Shown here: positions 1 to 6,222 of the stretch, piece by piece
Layout: every line of letters starts with the position of its first letter
How positions within the stretch are numbered: position 1 is the first letter of the stretch
Assembly (NCBI GenBank): GCA_903910005.1
Contig: CAIVXW010000472.1
Location: 1-9,416 of the forward strand
Origin: an uncultured Methylococcaceae bacterium
GTDB taxonomy: Bacteria; Pseudomonadota; Gammaproteobacteria; Methylococcales; Methylococcaceae
DNA: 9,416 nucleotides
Reading direction: 5' to 3'
Program-made: the position numbers and the translations under genes
Notes under the pieces: generated by a model
Told to the model about the DNA's origin: nothing
Databases searched by the model: none
What the model saw: the letters and a program-made list of their open reading frames with translations, nothing else

Positions 1-612
1 AATGAGGGAAGTTGGCAACCGGGCAGCGGCTTTGCCCGGGTGGATCACACATCTTTTCATGTGGTGGCCTACGACTTTGGCGTCAAGCGCAATATCCTGC
101 GGCTACTGGTCGATCAGGGCTGCCGCCTGACTGTGGTGCCAGCCCAAACCCCGGCAGCGGCCGTCATGGCCCTCCGCCCGGACGGGGTTTTCCTGTCAAA
201 CGGCCCCGGTGATCCCGAACCCTGCGATTACGCCATCACCGCCATCCAGACCCTGCTGGCTGCCCGGATTCCCCTGTTCGGAATTTGCCTGGGTCACCAG
301 TTACTGGCCCTGGCCAGCGGTGCCAAAACCCTCAAGATGAAATTTGGCCACCACGGTGCCAACCATCCGGTACAGGATCTGAAAACCGGCCAGGTACTCA
401 TCACCAGCCAGAATCACGGATTTGCGGTGGATGAAGGCAGCTTACCGGCCAACGTGCAGCCGACTCATCGCTCATTGTTCGATGGCAGTTTGCAGGGAAT
501 CGAATTGACCGACCGCCCGGCTTTCAGCTTTCAGGGCCATCCCGAAGCCAGCCCCGGCCCGCATGATCTCAAGCCCCTGTTTGGCAGGTTCATGCGGATG
601 ATGGGGCGATAA
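1..612 (+). CDS. carA: Carbamoyl-phosphate synthetase small (glutaminase) subunit, 3' part
   Basis: CarA hydrolyses glutamine and passes ammonia through a tunnel to CarB, which makes carbamoyl phosphate for pyrimidine and arginine synthesis in the cytoplasm. The window opens inside the gene in frame 1. The 203 visible residues are the class I glutamine amidotransferase half; E. coli CarA has about 382 residues, so the N-terminal half lies upstream of the window. The nucleophile motif GICLGHQ is followed by MKFGHHGANHPV, SQNHGFAVDE and the His/Glu end of the triad in FQGHPEASPGPHD, all characteristic of CarA. The stop is TAA at 610-612. A nucleotidyltransferase gene begins 16 bases later, and carB, normally the next gene, starts more than 1 kb downstream. 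The GTG at base 40 is an internal valine codon and not a start. Identification is secure. Confidence 0.98.
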   Translation, partial: NEGSWQPGSGFARVDHTSFHVVAYDFGVKRNILRLLVDQGCRLTVVPAQTPAAAVMALRPDGVFLSNGPGDPEPCDYAITAIQTLLAARIPLFGICLGHQLLALASGAKTLKMKFGHHGANHPVQDLKTGQVLITSQNHGFAVDEGSLPANVQPTHRSLFDGSLQGIELTDRPAFSFQGHPEASPGPHDLKPLFGRFMRMMGR

Positions 613-628
613 GCGTCTGGATTTGCCT

Positions 629-928
629 ATGCGCCTGACGAATGCCCAAATCGAAACGATACGCCGGGATGTCCGGGAACTGGCGGGGAAGGCGGCTCGG
701 ATATGGCTGTTTGGTTCCAGGCTGGATGATGACCAGCGGGGGGGGGACATCGATCTGATGCTGGAACTGACAGAACCCGTGGCACATCCCGCTCAACTGG
801 CAGCCCGGTTATCGGCCCGTTTGTACCTTCATCTGGACGGTCACAGCGTCGATGTCGTCGTCAGTGCGCCCAACCTGCAGCGCCTGCCCATACACGACGT
901 CGCATTCAGTACGGGGCAGCGGTTGTGA
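629..928 (+). CDS. Minimal nucleotidyltransferase (MNT), MntA-like putative antitoxin
   Basis: This is a 99-residue protein of the minimal nucleotidyltransferase fold. Residues 29-43 read GSRLDDDQRGGDIDL, a GSX9DXD active-site motif with metal-binding D40 and D42. D75 in SVDVVV is the likely third carboxylate. In characterised MntA/HepT systems the MNT protein neutralises its HEPN partner by adding AMP to the tyrosine of an RX4HXY motif; the next gene has exactly that motif, so an antitoxin role is inferred. I chose ATG 629 over the in-frame TTG at 623 because the domain begins there. No clear Shine-Dalgarno is visible and carA ends 16 bases upstream, so translation may be coupled to carA. 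The stop overlaps the next start in GTGA. Nine G bases at 738-746 encode the end of R37 plus G38, G39 and the first base of D40. A kinase- or DNA-modification-related nucleotidyltransferase is unlikely at this size. Confidence 0.85.
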   Translation: MRLTNAQIETIRRDVRELAGKAARIWLFGSRLDDDQRGGDIDLMLELTEPVAHPAQLAARLSARLYLHLDGHSVDVVVSAPNLQRLPIHDVAFSTGQRL

Positions 929-1404
929 AGCCTGATACGCCACACCTGTTACGCCTTCAGTTTCTGGTGCGGGTCGTGAACCGGGAATGCCGCCATTTGC
1001 GAATGACGGATGGACGCTTGTTTGCTGATTCATTCACCCTGGCCGCCGTCGCGGGACTGGAAGAAACGCCGGAACTGGCGGAGCGGGTTGAAGCGTTTGT
1101 CAGTCGTCTGGGGCGATTGCAGGATACCCTGGGCGACAAATTGTTACCGGCCCTCCTGATCGCACTGGAAGAAAAGCCGTCTTCGGTCATCGACAATCTA
1201 AACCGGGCTGAACGCCTGGGCTGGCTGGAATCGACCGAGACCTGGGTCGAAATTCGCAAACTCAGAAACCAGATGGTGCATGAATACATCGAAAATCCGG
1301 TTCTGTTATGGGAAGCCCTGCAAACCGGCCACGGCTATGTCCCGGTTCTCGTGGCGACGGCTACCCGGATGATCGGGGAAATAAGCCGGAGAGGATGGGA
1401 GTAA
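925..1404 (+). CDS. HEPN-domain protein, putative HepT-like ribonuclease toxin
   Basis: This is a 159-residue, largely helical protein with no signal peptide or membrane segment. Residues 114-121 read RNQMVHEY, an exact RX4HXY motif with R114, H119 and Y121. In HepT toxins the Arg and His form the RNase active site of the HEPN dimer, and the Tyr is the residue AMPylated by the MNT antitoxin. The N-terminal 75 or so residues are unlike short HepT/DUF86 proteins as I remember them, so this may be a longer HEPN subfamily. The start is GTG at 925-927, overlapping the MNT stop (926-928) as GTGA, which implies translational coupling. The stop TAA is at 1402-1404. The MNT-first order matches many MNT-HEPN pairs. 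Toxicity and RNase activity are inferred from the motif and pairing. A non-toxic nucleotidyltransferase substrate-binding partner is the main alternative. Confidence 0.78.
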   Translation: MKPDTPHLLRLQFLVRVVNRECRHLRMTDGRLFADSFTLAAVAGLEETPELAERVEAFVSRLGRLQDTLGDKLLPALLIALEEKPSSVIDNLNRAERLGWLESTETWVEIRKLRNQMVHEYIENPVLLWEALQTGHGYVPVLVATATRMIGEISRRGWE

Positions 1405-1676
1405 TCCAGTTTTTTAACCGGGAGTACTGCGAAAATGCCAGAGGCGCATCGGTTATTTGACAACTCCCACCCGTTCGCCCTGAGCCCTTCGGCTTCGCTC
1501 AGGAGAGCCTTGTCGAAGGGCAGGCAGGCAAAGAATCAGCGTCTGGCCAGATGCCATGCACCATCACATCCAGCAAACCGGCGAGTGGATAATCCAGTGA
1601 AGTCGGAAACGCACTATCAAGCCGTATCCAGATTCCTTAATTCCTGTCCAAATACTTAATTTTCTGACGGATTTTC
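1405..1676 (+). other. Intergenic spacer between HEPN gene and carB
   Basis: These 272 bases contain no gene I can support. The spacer holds a palindromic repeat (1471-1524), a TTGACA hexamer at 1457-1462 that matches the sigma-70 -35 consensus but has no convincing -10 at the right distance, and an AT-richer stretch at about 1631-1676 just before carB. A 9-base direct repeat, TAATCCAGT, occurs at 1402-1410 (containing the HEPN stop codon) and again at 1590-1598. An open frame from ATG 1435 to 1659 crosses the repeat and looks spurious. Whether carB is read through from carA or has its own promoter here cannot be decided from the sequence. Confidence 0.75.
1471..1524. repeat. Dispersed-type palindromic intergenic repeat with interleaved arms
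   Basis: The sequence contains two inverted-repeat pairs. CCTGAGC at 1479-1485 pairs with GCTCAGG at 1497-1503. GCCCTTCG at 1484-1491 pairs with CGAAGGGC at 1514-1521. The arms occur in the order A-B-A'-B' and overlap by two bases, so they form either competing hairpins or a pseudoknot-like fold. The words GTTCGCCCTGAGC and TTGTCGAAGGG match a family of short palindromic repeats that I recall being scattered between genes in many proteobacterial genomes (consensus near TTCGTCCTGAGC followed by TTGTCGAAGG). That family membership is from memory; only one copy is in this window, so dispersion is not shown here. Confidence 0.75.
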
Positions 1677-4600
1677 ATGCCTAAACGTACAGACATCGAC
1701 AGCATACTCCTGCTTGGTGCAGGCCCCATCGTCATTGGTCAGGCTTGCGAGTTCGACTATTCCGGCGCACAGGCGTGCAAGGCCCTGAAGGAAGAAGGCT
1801 ACCGGGTCATTCTGGTCAATTCCAACCCGGCCACCATCATGACCGACCCGGAAATGGCCGACGCCACCTACATCGAACCGATCGACTGGAAAACCGTAGC
1901 CCGCATCATCGAAAAGGAACGCCCGTCCGCCCTGCTGCCCACCATGGGCGGGCAAACCGCTCTCAATTGCGCCCTTGATCTGGACCGTAACGGTGTGCTG
2001 GATAAATTTGGCGTGCAGATGATCGGTGCCTCAAAGGAAGCCATTGACAAGGCTGAGGATCGGGAAAAATTCAAGCGGGCCATGACCCGTATCGGCCTGG
2101 GATCGGCCCGTTCGGGGGTAGCCCACACCCTGGATGAGGCACTGGCCTGTCTGGACGACATAGGCTACCCCGCCATTATCCGGCCCTCATTTACCCTGGG
2201 CGGCAGCGGCGGCGGTATCGCCTATAACCGGCAGGAATTCATTGAAATCTGCGAGCGCGGACTGGAACTGTCGCCCACACACGAGTTGCTGATTGAGGAA
2301 TCGGTGCTTGGCTGGAAGGAATTCGAGATGGAAGTGATCCGGGATCGCAGCGACAATTGCATCATTGTCTGCTCCATTGAAAACCTGGATCCGATGGGGG
2401 TACACACCGGAGACTCCATTACGGTGGCACCGGCGCAGACCCTGACTGACAAGGAGTACCAGATCATGCGCGATGCCTCAATTGCGGTGCTGCGGGAAAT
2501 CGGCGTGGAAACCGGTGGCTCCAATGTGCAGTTTGCCATCAATCCGGACGATGGTCGCATGATCGTCATCGAGATGAACCCCAGGGTTAGCCGCTCCTCG
2601 GCCCTCGCCTCCAAGGCGACCGGGTTTCCCATTGCCAAGGTCGCCGCCAAACTGGCGGTGGGGTATACCCTGGATGAACTGAAAAACGAAATCACCGGCG
2701 GGGCAACACCGGCATCGTTTGAACCGGCCATTGATTATGTTGTCACCAAAATTCCCCGCTTTGCCTTCGAGAAATTCCCCCAGGCCGACGACCGTCTGAC
2801 CACCCAGATGAAATCGGTGGGCGAAGCCATGGCCATTGGCCGCACTTTTCAGGAGTCCCTGCAAAAAGCCCTTCGCAGCCTTGAAACCGGGGTTGACGGT
2901 CTGGTATCCCGGGTGGACACCACCCGGGAAGATGCACATGAGGCACTGGTTACCGAGTTGACTCATCCCGGCCCCGAGCGTATCTACCGTCTGGCCGACG
3001 CGTTTCGGGCCGGTTGGTCACTGGAAACCGTGCAGCAATACAGCCGGATAGATCCCTGGTTTCTGGCCCAGATCGAATCACTGGTCGAAGCCGAACAAGC
3101 CTTGACCCAGCGCACCCTGGCCTCGATGGATGCGGACGAATTGCGCGAACTCAAGCGACAGGGTTTTGCCGACTCCCGCCTGGCCCGGTTGCTGGGTTGC
3201 CAGGAAGTGGATGTACGGGCCACCCGACACCGGTTTGGCATCCGTCCAGTCTTCAAGCGCATTGATTCCTGTGCCGCTGAATTTGCCACGACCACGGCTT
3301 ACCTTTATTCGACCTATGAGGAGGAGTGCGAGGCGGCTCCTGGCAGTCGGGAGAAAATCGTTGTTTTGGGCGGTGGGCCCAACCGCATCGGTCAGGGCAT
3401 CGAGTTTGATTACTGCTGTGTACATGCTGCCATGGCACTCCGCGAGGACGGCTATGAAACCATCATGATCAACTGCAATCCGGAAACCGTATCGACTGAC
3501 TTCGATACCTCGGACCGGCTGTATTTTGAACCCCTGACCCTGGAAGACGTACTGGAAATCGTCCATCTGGAAAAACCCGCCGGCGTTATTGTCCAGTACG
3601 GCGGCCAGACGCCGCTCAAACTGGCCCGCGCCCTGGCGGCCAGTGGCGTGCCGATTATCGGTACCACGCCGGATTCCATCGACCTGGCCGAGGATCGGGA
3701 ACGCTTCCAGAAACTGGTCGATCAGCTCGGGCTGCGCCAACCCCCCAACCGCACCGCCCGCTCCCCCGGGGAGGCACTGCGTTCTGCCCAGGAAATCGGG
3801 TACCCATTGGTGGTGCGTCCGTCTTACGTATTGGGCGGACGTGCCATGGAAATCGTTTTCAACGACGATGAACTCAAACGCTACATGCGCGAGGCGGTAA
3901 GCGTCTCGAATGAATCGCCGGTGTTGCTGGACCGGTTTCTGGATGATGCCATTGAAATGGATGTGGACGCCCTGTGCGACGGCAAACAGGTGCTGATTGG
4001 TGGCCTGATGCAGCACATTGAACAGGCCGGTGTCCATTCGGGTGATTCAGCCTGCTCCATCCCGCCTTACGGTCTTTCCGCCGTCCTGCAGGATCGTTTA
4101 CGCGAACAGGTGGGGCAACTGGCCGAAGCCTTGCGGGTGGTTGGCCTGATGAATACCCAGTTCGCCATCCAGGGTGAGGATATCTACATTCTGGAGGTCA
4201 ACCCGAGGGCTTCACGTACCGTACCGTTTGTCTCCAAGGCGACCGGGTACCCGCTGGCCAAAATTGCCGCCCGTTGCATGGTAGGCAGAAGTCTGGAAGA
4301 CCAGGGTGTGACCGGAGAGCGTATCCCGGATTATTTCTCGGTCAAGGAGGCCGTGTTCCCGTTCATCAAGTTTCCCGGAGTCGATCCTGTGCTGGGACCT
4401 GAGATGAAATCGACCGGTGAGGTGATGGGGGTGGGACGTACTTTTGGTGAAGCCTACGCCAAGGCCCAGCGGGCAGCCAGCGTCAAACTGGCCCGTCGTG
4501 GCACGGTACTGATCAGTATTCGGGAAAGCGACAAACCCAAAATTGGTCCCATTGCCCGCGACCTGCTGGCTCTGGGATTCCAACTGGTGGCGACCCGGGG

Positions 4601-4895
4601 AACGGCGGCGGCCCTGCAGGCAGTGGGCATCCCCTGCACCCTCGTCAACAAGGTCTATGAGGGGCGACCGCATATCGTGGACATGATAAAAAACGGCGAA
4701 CTACAGTTCATCATCAATACCACCGAAGGCCGCAAAGCCATTGCCGATTCCTTCACCATTCGCCGTCAGGCCCTGCAACAGCAGGTCACCTATACAACGA
4801 CCTTATCCGGGGCCGAGGCAACCTGTTACGCCCTTCGCGAACTGGATGCCAAGGATGTCAATTGCCTTCAGGTGCTGCATCGCGCCTGGCGGTAA
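1677..4895 (+). CDS. carB: Carbamoyl-phosphate synthetase large subunit
   Basis: CarB makes carbamoyl phosphate from bicarbonate, CarA-derived ammonia and two ATP. It has 1072 residues against 1073 in E. coli, so it is complete. Layout by homology: carboxyphosphate ATP-grasp half (about 1-400), oligomerisation region (about 400-550), carbamoyl-phosphate ATP-grasp half (about 550-935), and C-terminal MGS-like allosteric domain (about 935-1072). Visible marks are GAGPIVIGQ near residue 14, R129 and R169 at the E. coli ATP-site positions, the duplicated motifs VIEMNPRVSRSSALASKATG and ILEVNPRASRTVPFVSKATG, and the allosteric-domain motifs ATRGT, NKVYEGRPHI and NTTEGR, where UMP and ornithine act in E. 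coli. The start ATG 1677 gives the usual MPKRTDI N-terminus; only a weak GACGG lies upstream. The gene is separated from carA by the MNT-HEPN pair and a repeat. The stop is TAA at 4893-4895. Confidence 0.99.
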   Translation: MPKRTDIDSILLLGAGPIVIGQACEFDYSGAQACKALKEEGYRVILVNSNPATIMTDPEMADATYIEPIDWKTVARIIEKERPSALLPTMGGQTALNCALDLDRNGVLDKFGVQMIGASKEAIDKAEDREKFKRAMTRIGLGSARSGVAHTLDEALACLDDIGYPAIIRPSFTLGGSGGGIAYNRQEFIEICERGLELSPTHELLIEESVLGWKEFEMEVIRDRSDNCIIVCSIENLDPMGVHTGDSITVAPAQTLTDKEYQIMRDASIAVLREIGVETGGSNVQFAINPDDGRMIVIEMNPRVSRSSALASKATGFPIAKVAAKLAVGYTLDELKNEITGGATPASFEPAIDYVVTKIPRFAFEKFPQADDRLTTQMKSVGEAMAIGRTFQESLQKALRSLETGVDGLVSRVDTTREDAHEALVTELTHPGPERIYRLADAFRAGWSLETVQQYSRIDPWFLAQIESLVEAEQALTQRTLASMDADELRELKRQGFADSRLARLLGCQEVDVRATRHRFGIRPVFKRIDSCAAEFATTTAYLYSTYEEECEAAPGSREKIVVLGGGPNRIGQGIEFDYCCVHAAMALREDGYETIMINCNPETVSTDFDTSDRLYFEPLTLEDVLEIVHLEKPAGVIVQYGGQTPLKLARALAASGVPIIGTTPDSIDLAEDRERFQKLVDQLGLRQPPNRTARSPGEALRSAQEIGYPLVVRPSYVLGGRAMEIVFNDDELKRYMREAVSVSNESPVLLDRFLDDAIEMDVDALCDGKQVLIGGLMQHIEQAGVHSGDSACSIPPYGLSAVLQDRLREQVGQLAEALRVVGLMNTQFAIQGEDIYILEVNPRASRTVPFVSKATGYPLAKIAARCMVGRSLEDQGVTGERIPDYFSVKEAVFPFIKFPGVDPVLGPEMKSTGEVMGVGRTFGEAYAKAQRAASVKLARRGTVLISIRESDKPKIGPIARDLLALGFQLVATRGTAAALQAVGIPCTLVNKVYEGRPHIVDMIKNGELQFIINTTEGRKAIADSFTIRRQALQQQVTYTTTLSGAEATCYALRELDAKDVNCLQVLHRAWR

Positions 4896-4926
4896 CGCGG
4901 CGGTCTCATTCCGGTGATCGCCTTCC

Positions 4927-4968
4927 CCCCGCCCACTGCGGTCGGGTGGTGGGGCGAATTGCCTTTTT
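4927..4968 (+). terminator. Possible weak hairpin and T-run between carB and greA
   Basis: A GC-rich imperfect inverted repeat pairs 4927-4933 with 4948-4954 (six G-C pairs and one G-T wobble). A run of five T follows at 4964-4968. The T-run begins nine bases after the stem, which is too far for a classic intrinsic terminator, so this may only attenuate or may be part of the greA leader. Confidence is low. Confidence 0.22.
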
Positions 4969-4982
4969 CAACTCAACCCATC

Positions 4983-4988
4983 AGGAGG
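4983..4988 (+). promoter_or_regulatory. Strong Shine-Dalgarno that decides the greA start
   Basis: A perfect AGGAGG at 4983-4988 lies eight bases before the CTG at 4997-4999. No ATG, GTG or TTG occurs at a workable distance in the greA frame: the nearest upstream candidates are GTG codons at 4946 and 4949, which lie before the ribosome binding site. The site therefore points to CTG as the initiation codon. Confidence 0.8.
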
Positions 4989-4996
4989 ATAGCTCT

Positions 4997-5473
4997 CTGA
5001 ACAAGGTACCTTTAACCCTGCGCGGTGCCGAAAAACTGCGCGAAGAACTGACGCATCTGAAATCAGTCATGCGTCCAAAAATTATTGAAGCCATTGCGGA
5101 AGCCCGGGCACACGGCGATCTCAAGGAAAACGCCGAGTACCATGCGGCCCGTGAACAACAAAGCTTTACTGAGGGACGAATCAAGGAGATTGAAGCCAAA
5201 CTGTCCAACGCCCAGGTCATCGACATAGCCGCCCTCAATCCGGGCGGCAAGGTGGTATTCGGTGCCACCATCGAACTGGAGGACGCCGACTCCGGTGATA
5301 CGGTGACCTACCAGATCGTCGGTGACGATGAGGCCGACATCAAGGCCGGCCTGATTTCGATCAGTTCGCCCATTGCCCGCGCCCTGATCGGCAAGCGGGA
5401 AGGCGATGTGGCGGTTGTCAATGCCCCGGGCGGCACCCGGGAGTATGAAATCTGCTCGGTTCAATACCTTTGA
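4997..5473 (+). CDS. greA: Transcription elongation factor GreA, apparent CTG start
   Basis: GreA enters the RNA polymerase secondary channel and stimulates cleavage of backtracked transcripts. Starting at CTG 4997 gives 158 residues, the same as E. coli GreA, with the usual N-terminus MNKVPLTLRGAEKLREEL (CTG read as Met). The N-terminal coiled coil covers about residues 8-75. Its tip carries GDLKENAEYHAAREQQ with the catalytic acidic residues D41 and E44 at the family positions. The C-terminal FKBP-like domain (about 80-158) contains YQIVGDDEAD and SSPIARALIGK. The reading frame stays open upstream into carB, but that extension (FFNSTHQEDSS and before) does not look like GreA and precedes the Shine-Dalgarno. 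The gene follows carB by about 100 bases, as in many gammaproteobacteria, and ends tail to tail with the peroxidase gene. The unusual start could also be a sequence error for ATG. Confidence 0.97.
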   Translation: MNKVPLTLRGAEKLREELTHLKSVMRPKIIEAIAEARAHGDLKENAEYHAAREQQSFTEGRIKEIEAKLSNAQVIDIAALNPGGKVVFGATIELEDADSGDTVTYQIVGDDEADIKAGLISISSPIARALIGKREGDVAVVNAPGGTREYEICSVQYL

Positions 5474-5491
5474 CGGGACTGACCGGGTTGC

Positions 5492-6055
5492 TCACCCGCC
5501 CAGGGTTGCCAGAGCATTTTCGACATCCCTGACGAAATCGGGATCATCGGGGGAGGTGGTCGAGGCATAGACCTTGATCACCTGCCCCTGGGGATCGATC
5601 AGGTATTTGAAAAAGTTCCACTTGGGGGACTGACCTGATTGCTGTGCCAGATTGCGAAAGAAGGCATTGGCGTCTTTCCCCTTCACTGAACTTTTACTGA
5701 ACATGGGGAAACTGACCCCGTAATTGAGGTAGCACACCTCCGCCGTCTTGTCCGGGTCGCTGTGTTCCTGCCAGAAATCATTGGAAGGAAAACCCAGCAC
5801 CACCAATCCCTTGTCGCGGTATTTTTGGTACAGGGCTTCAAGCCCCTTGAACTGCGGCGTGAAACCGCACTGGCTGGCCGTGTTCACGGCCAGTATCACC
5901 TTGCCCTGATAGGCCTCACAAAAATTGATCGTCTGCCCACCACGCAGGGCTTTCATCTCGTAGTCAAGCAGTGCAGCGGGAGGGCACTCTGCTGCCTGGG
6001 CCGTGGCCTGACCCAGCAGGCCGGAAAGGAAGGTCAATGCGAATAATGCTTTCAT
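5492..6055 (-). CDS. gpx: Exported glutathione-peroxidase-family protein (thiol peroxidase type)
   Basis: This 187-residue protein reduces peroxides. Residues 1-21 form a Sec signal peptide (MK, hydrophobic LFALTFLSGLLG, then AQA before the mature AEC), so it probably acts in the periplasm. The catalytic tetrad is visible: peroxidatic C63 in NTASQCGFTPQF, Q96 in FWQE, and W146/N147 in KWNFFKYLID. Cysteine replaces selenocysteine. C108 in EVCYLNYGVSFP matches the resolving cysteine of thioredoxin-dependent GPx enzymes, so thioredoxin-like rather than glutathione reduction is likely. The common FPCN cysteine is serine here (FPSN), and the mature protein has two extra cysteines, C24 and C46. ATG 6055 is chosen because GAGG at 6064-6067 sits eight bases upstream and the signal peptide starts there; the upstream open frame has no signal-like or GPx-like residues. 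It lies 167 bases downstream of trpG on the same strand. Confidence 0.95.
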   Translation of the reverse strand: MKALFALTFLSGLLGQATAQAAECPPAALLDYEMKALRGGQTINFCEAYQGKVILAVNTASQCGFTPQFKGLEALYQKYRDKGLVVLGFPSNDFWQEHSDPDKTAEVCYLNYGVSFPMFSKSSVKGKDANAFFRNLAQQSGQSPKWNFFKYLIDPQGQVIKVYASTTSPDDPDFVRDVENALATLGG

Positions 6056-6222
6056 GAAAACAACCTCATCAGAAGAAATACGCAGGGAATGACAGTTCTG
6101 CCTCCTGATGGACACCGATCCCGGGTAAAGTTCATGAGTCAGTGAAATGGTGAATAGCGAGTGGTATGCCGGGAGCGTGGCCATCCTCGCTGCCCGAATC
6201 CCGGATTCACGTTAATGCCCAC
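6056..6222 (-). other. Spacer between trpG and the peroxidase gene
   Basis: These 167 bases hold no gene. Read on the minus strand, a short GAATC/GATTC inverted repeat (plus coordinates 6196-6208) lies 15 bases beyond the trpG stop but has no T-run, so it is not a convincing terminator. No sigma-70 promoter with both boxes at normal spacing is evident. An AGGAGG on the minus strand at 6101-6106 has no suitable start codon after it in the peroxidase frame. The functional ribosome binding site appears to be GAGG at 6064-6067. Confidence 0.6.

Noticed and set aside
1457..1462. TTGACA as a carB promoter -35 box
   Set aside because: No acceptable -10 hexamer occurs 16-18 bases downstream, where the palindromic repeat lies. 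It is kept only as a note in the spacer entry.
1435..1659. A 74-codon open frame from ATG 1435 with a GGGAG ten bases upstream
   Set aside because: It runs through the palindromic repeat, whose translation (HPFALSPSASLRR...) is typical of spurious proteins made from such repeats. The rest has low complexity and no recognisable domain.
1636..1661. Two copies of CTTAATT (1636-1642 and 1655-1661) before carB as an operator
   Set aside because: They are short, AT-rich and match no known ArgR or PurR site. Chance is the simplest explanation.
3078..4037. A 319-codon open frame on the minus strand inside carB
   Set aside because: It is antisense to a fully conserved part of CarB, with no known motif. 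It is explained by the codon bias of carB.
4862..4996. Upstream extension of greA into the end of carB from TTG 4862
   Set aside because: The added residues do not resemble GreA and lie before the AGGAGG at 4983-4988. The family length is met exactly from CTG 4997.
5484..5498. CGGGT/ACCCG inverted repeat between greA and gpx as a shared terminator
   Set aside because: The stem is only five base pairs, overlaps the gpx stop codon and has no T-run on either strand.
6101..6106. AGGAGG on the minus strand upstream of gpx, possibly serving a small upstream ORF
   Set aside because: The only nearby start in reach is a CTG opening an 8-codon frame with no further support. A second 5-codon frame (MRLFS) overlapping the gpx start has no ribosome binding site. 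Both are likely chance.
6196..6208. GAATC/GATTC inverted repeat after trpG as a terminator
   Set aside because: It has a five-base stem with a three-base loop and no T-run on the minus strand.
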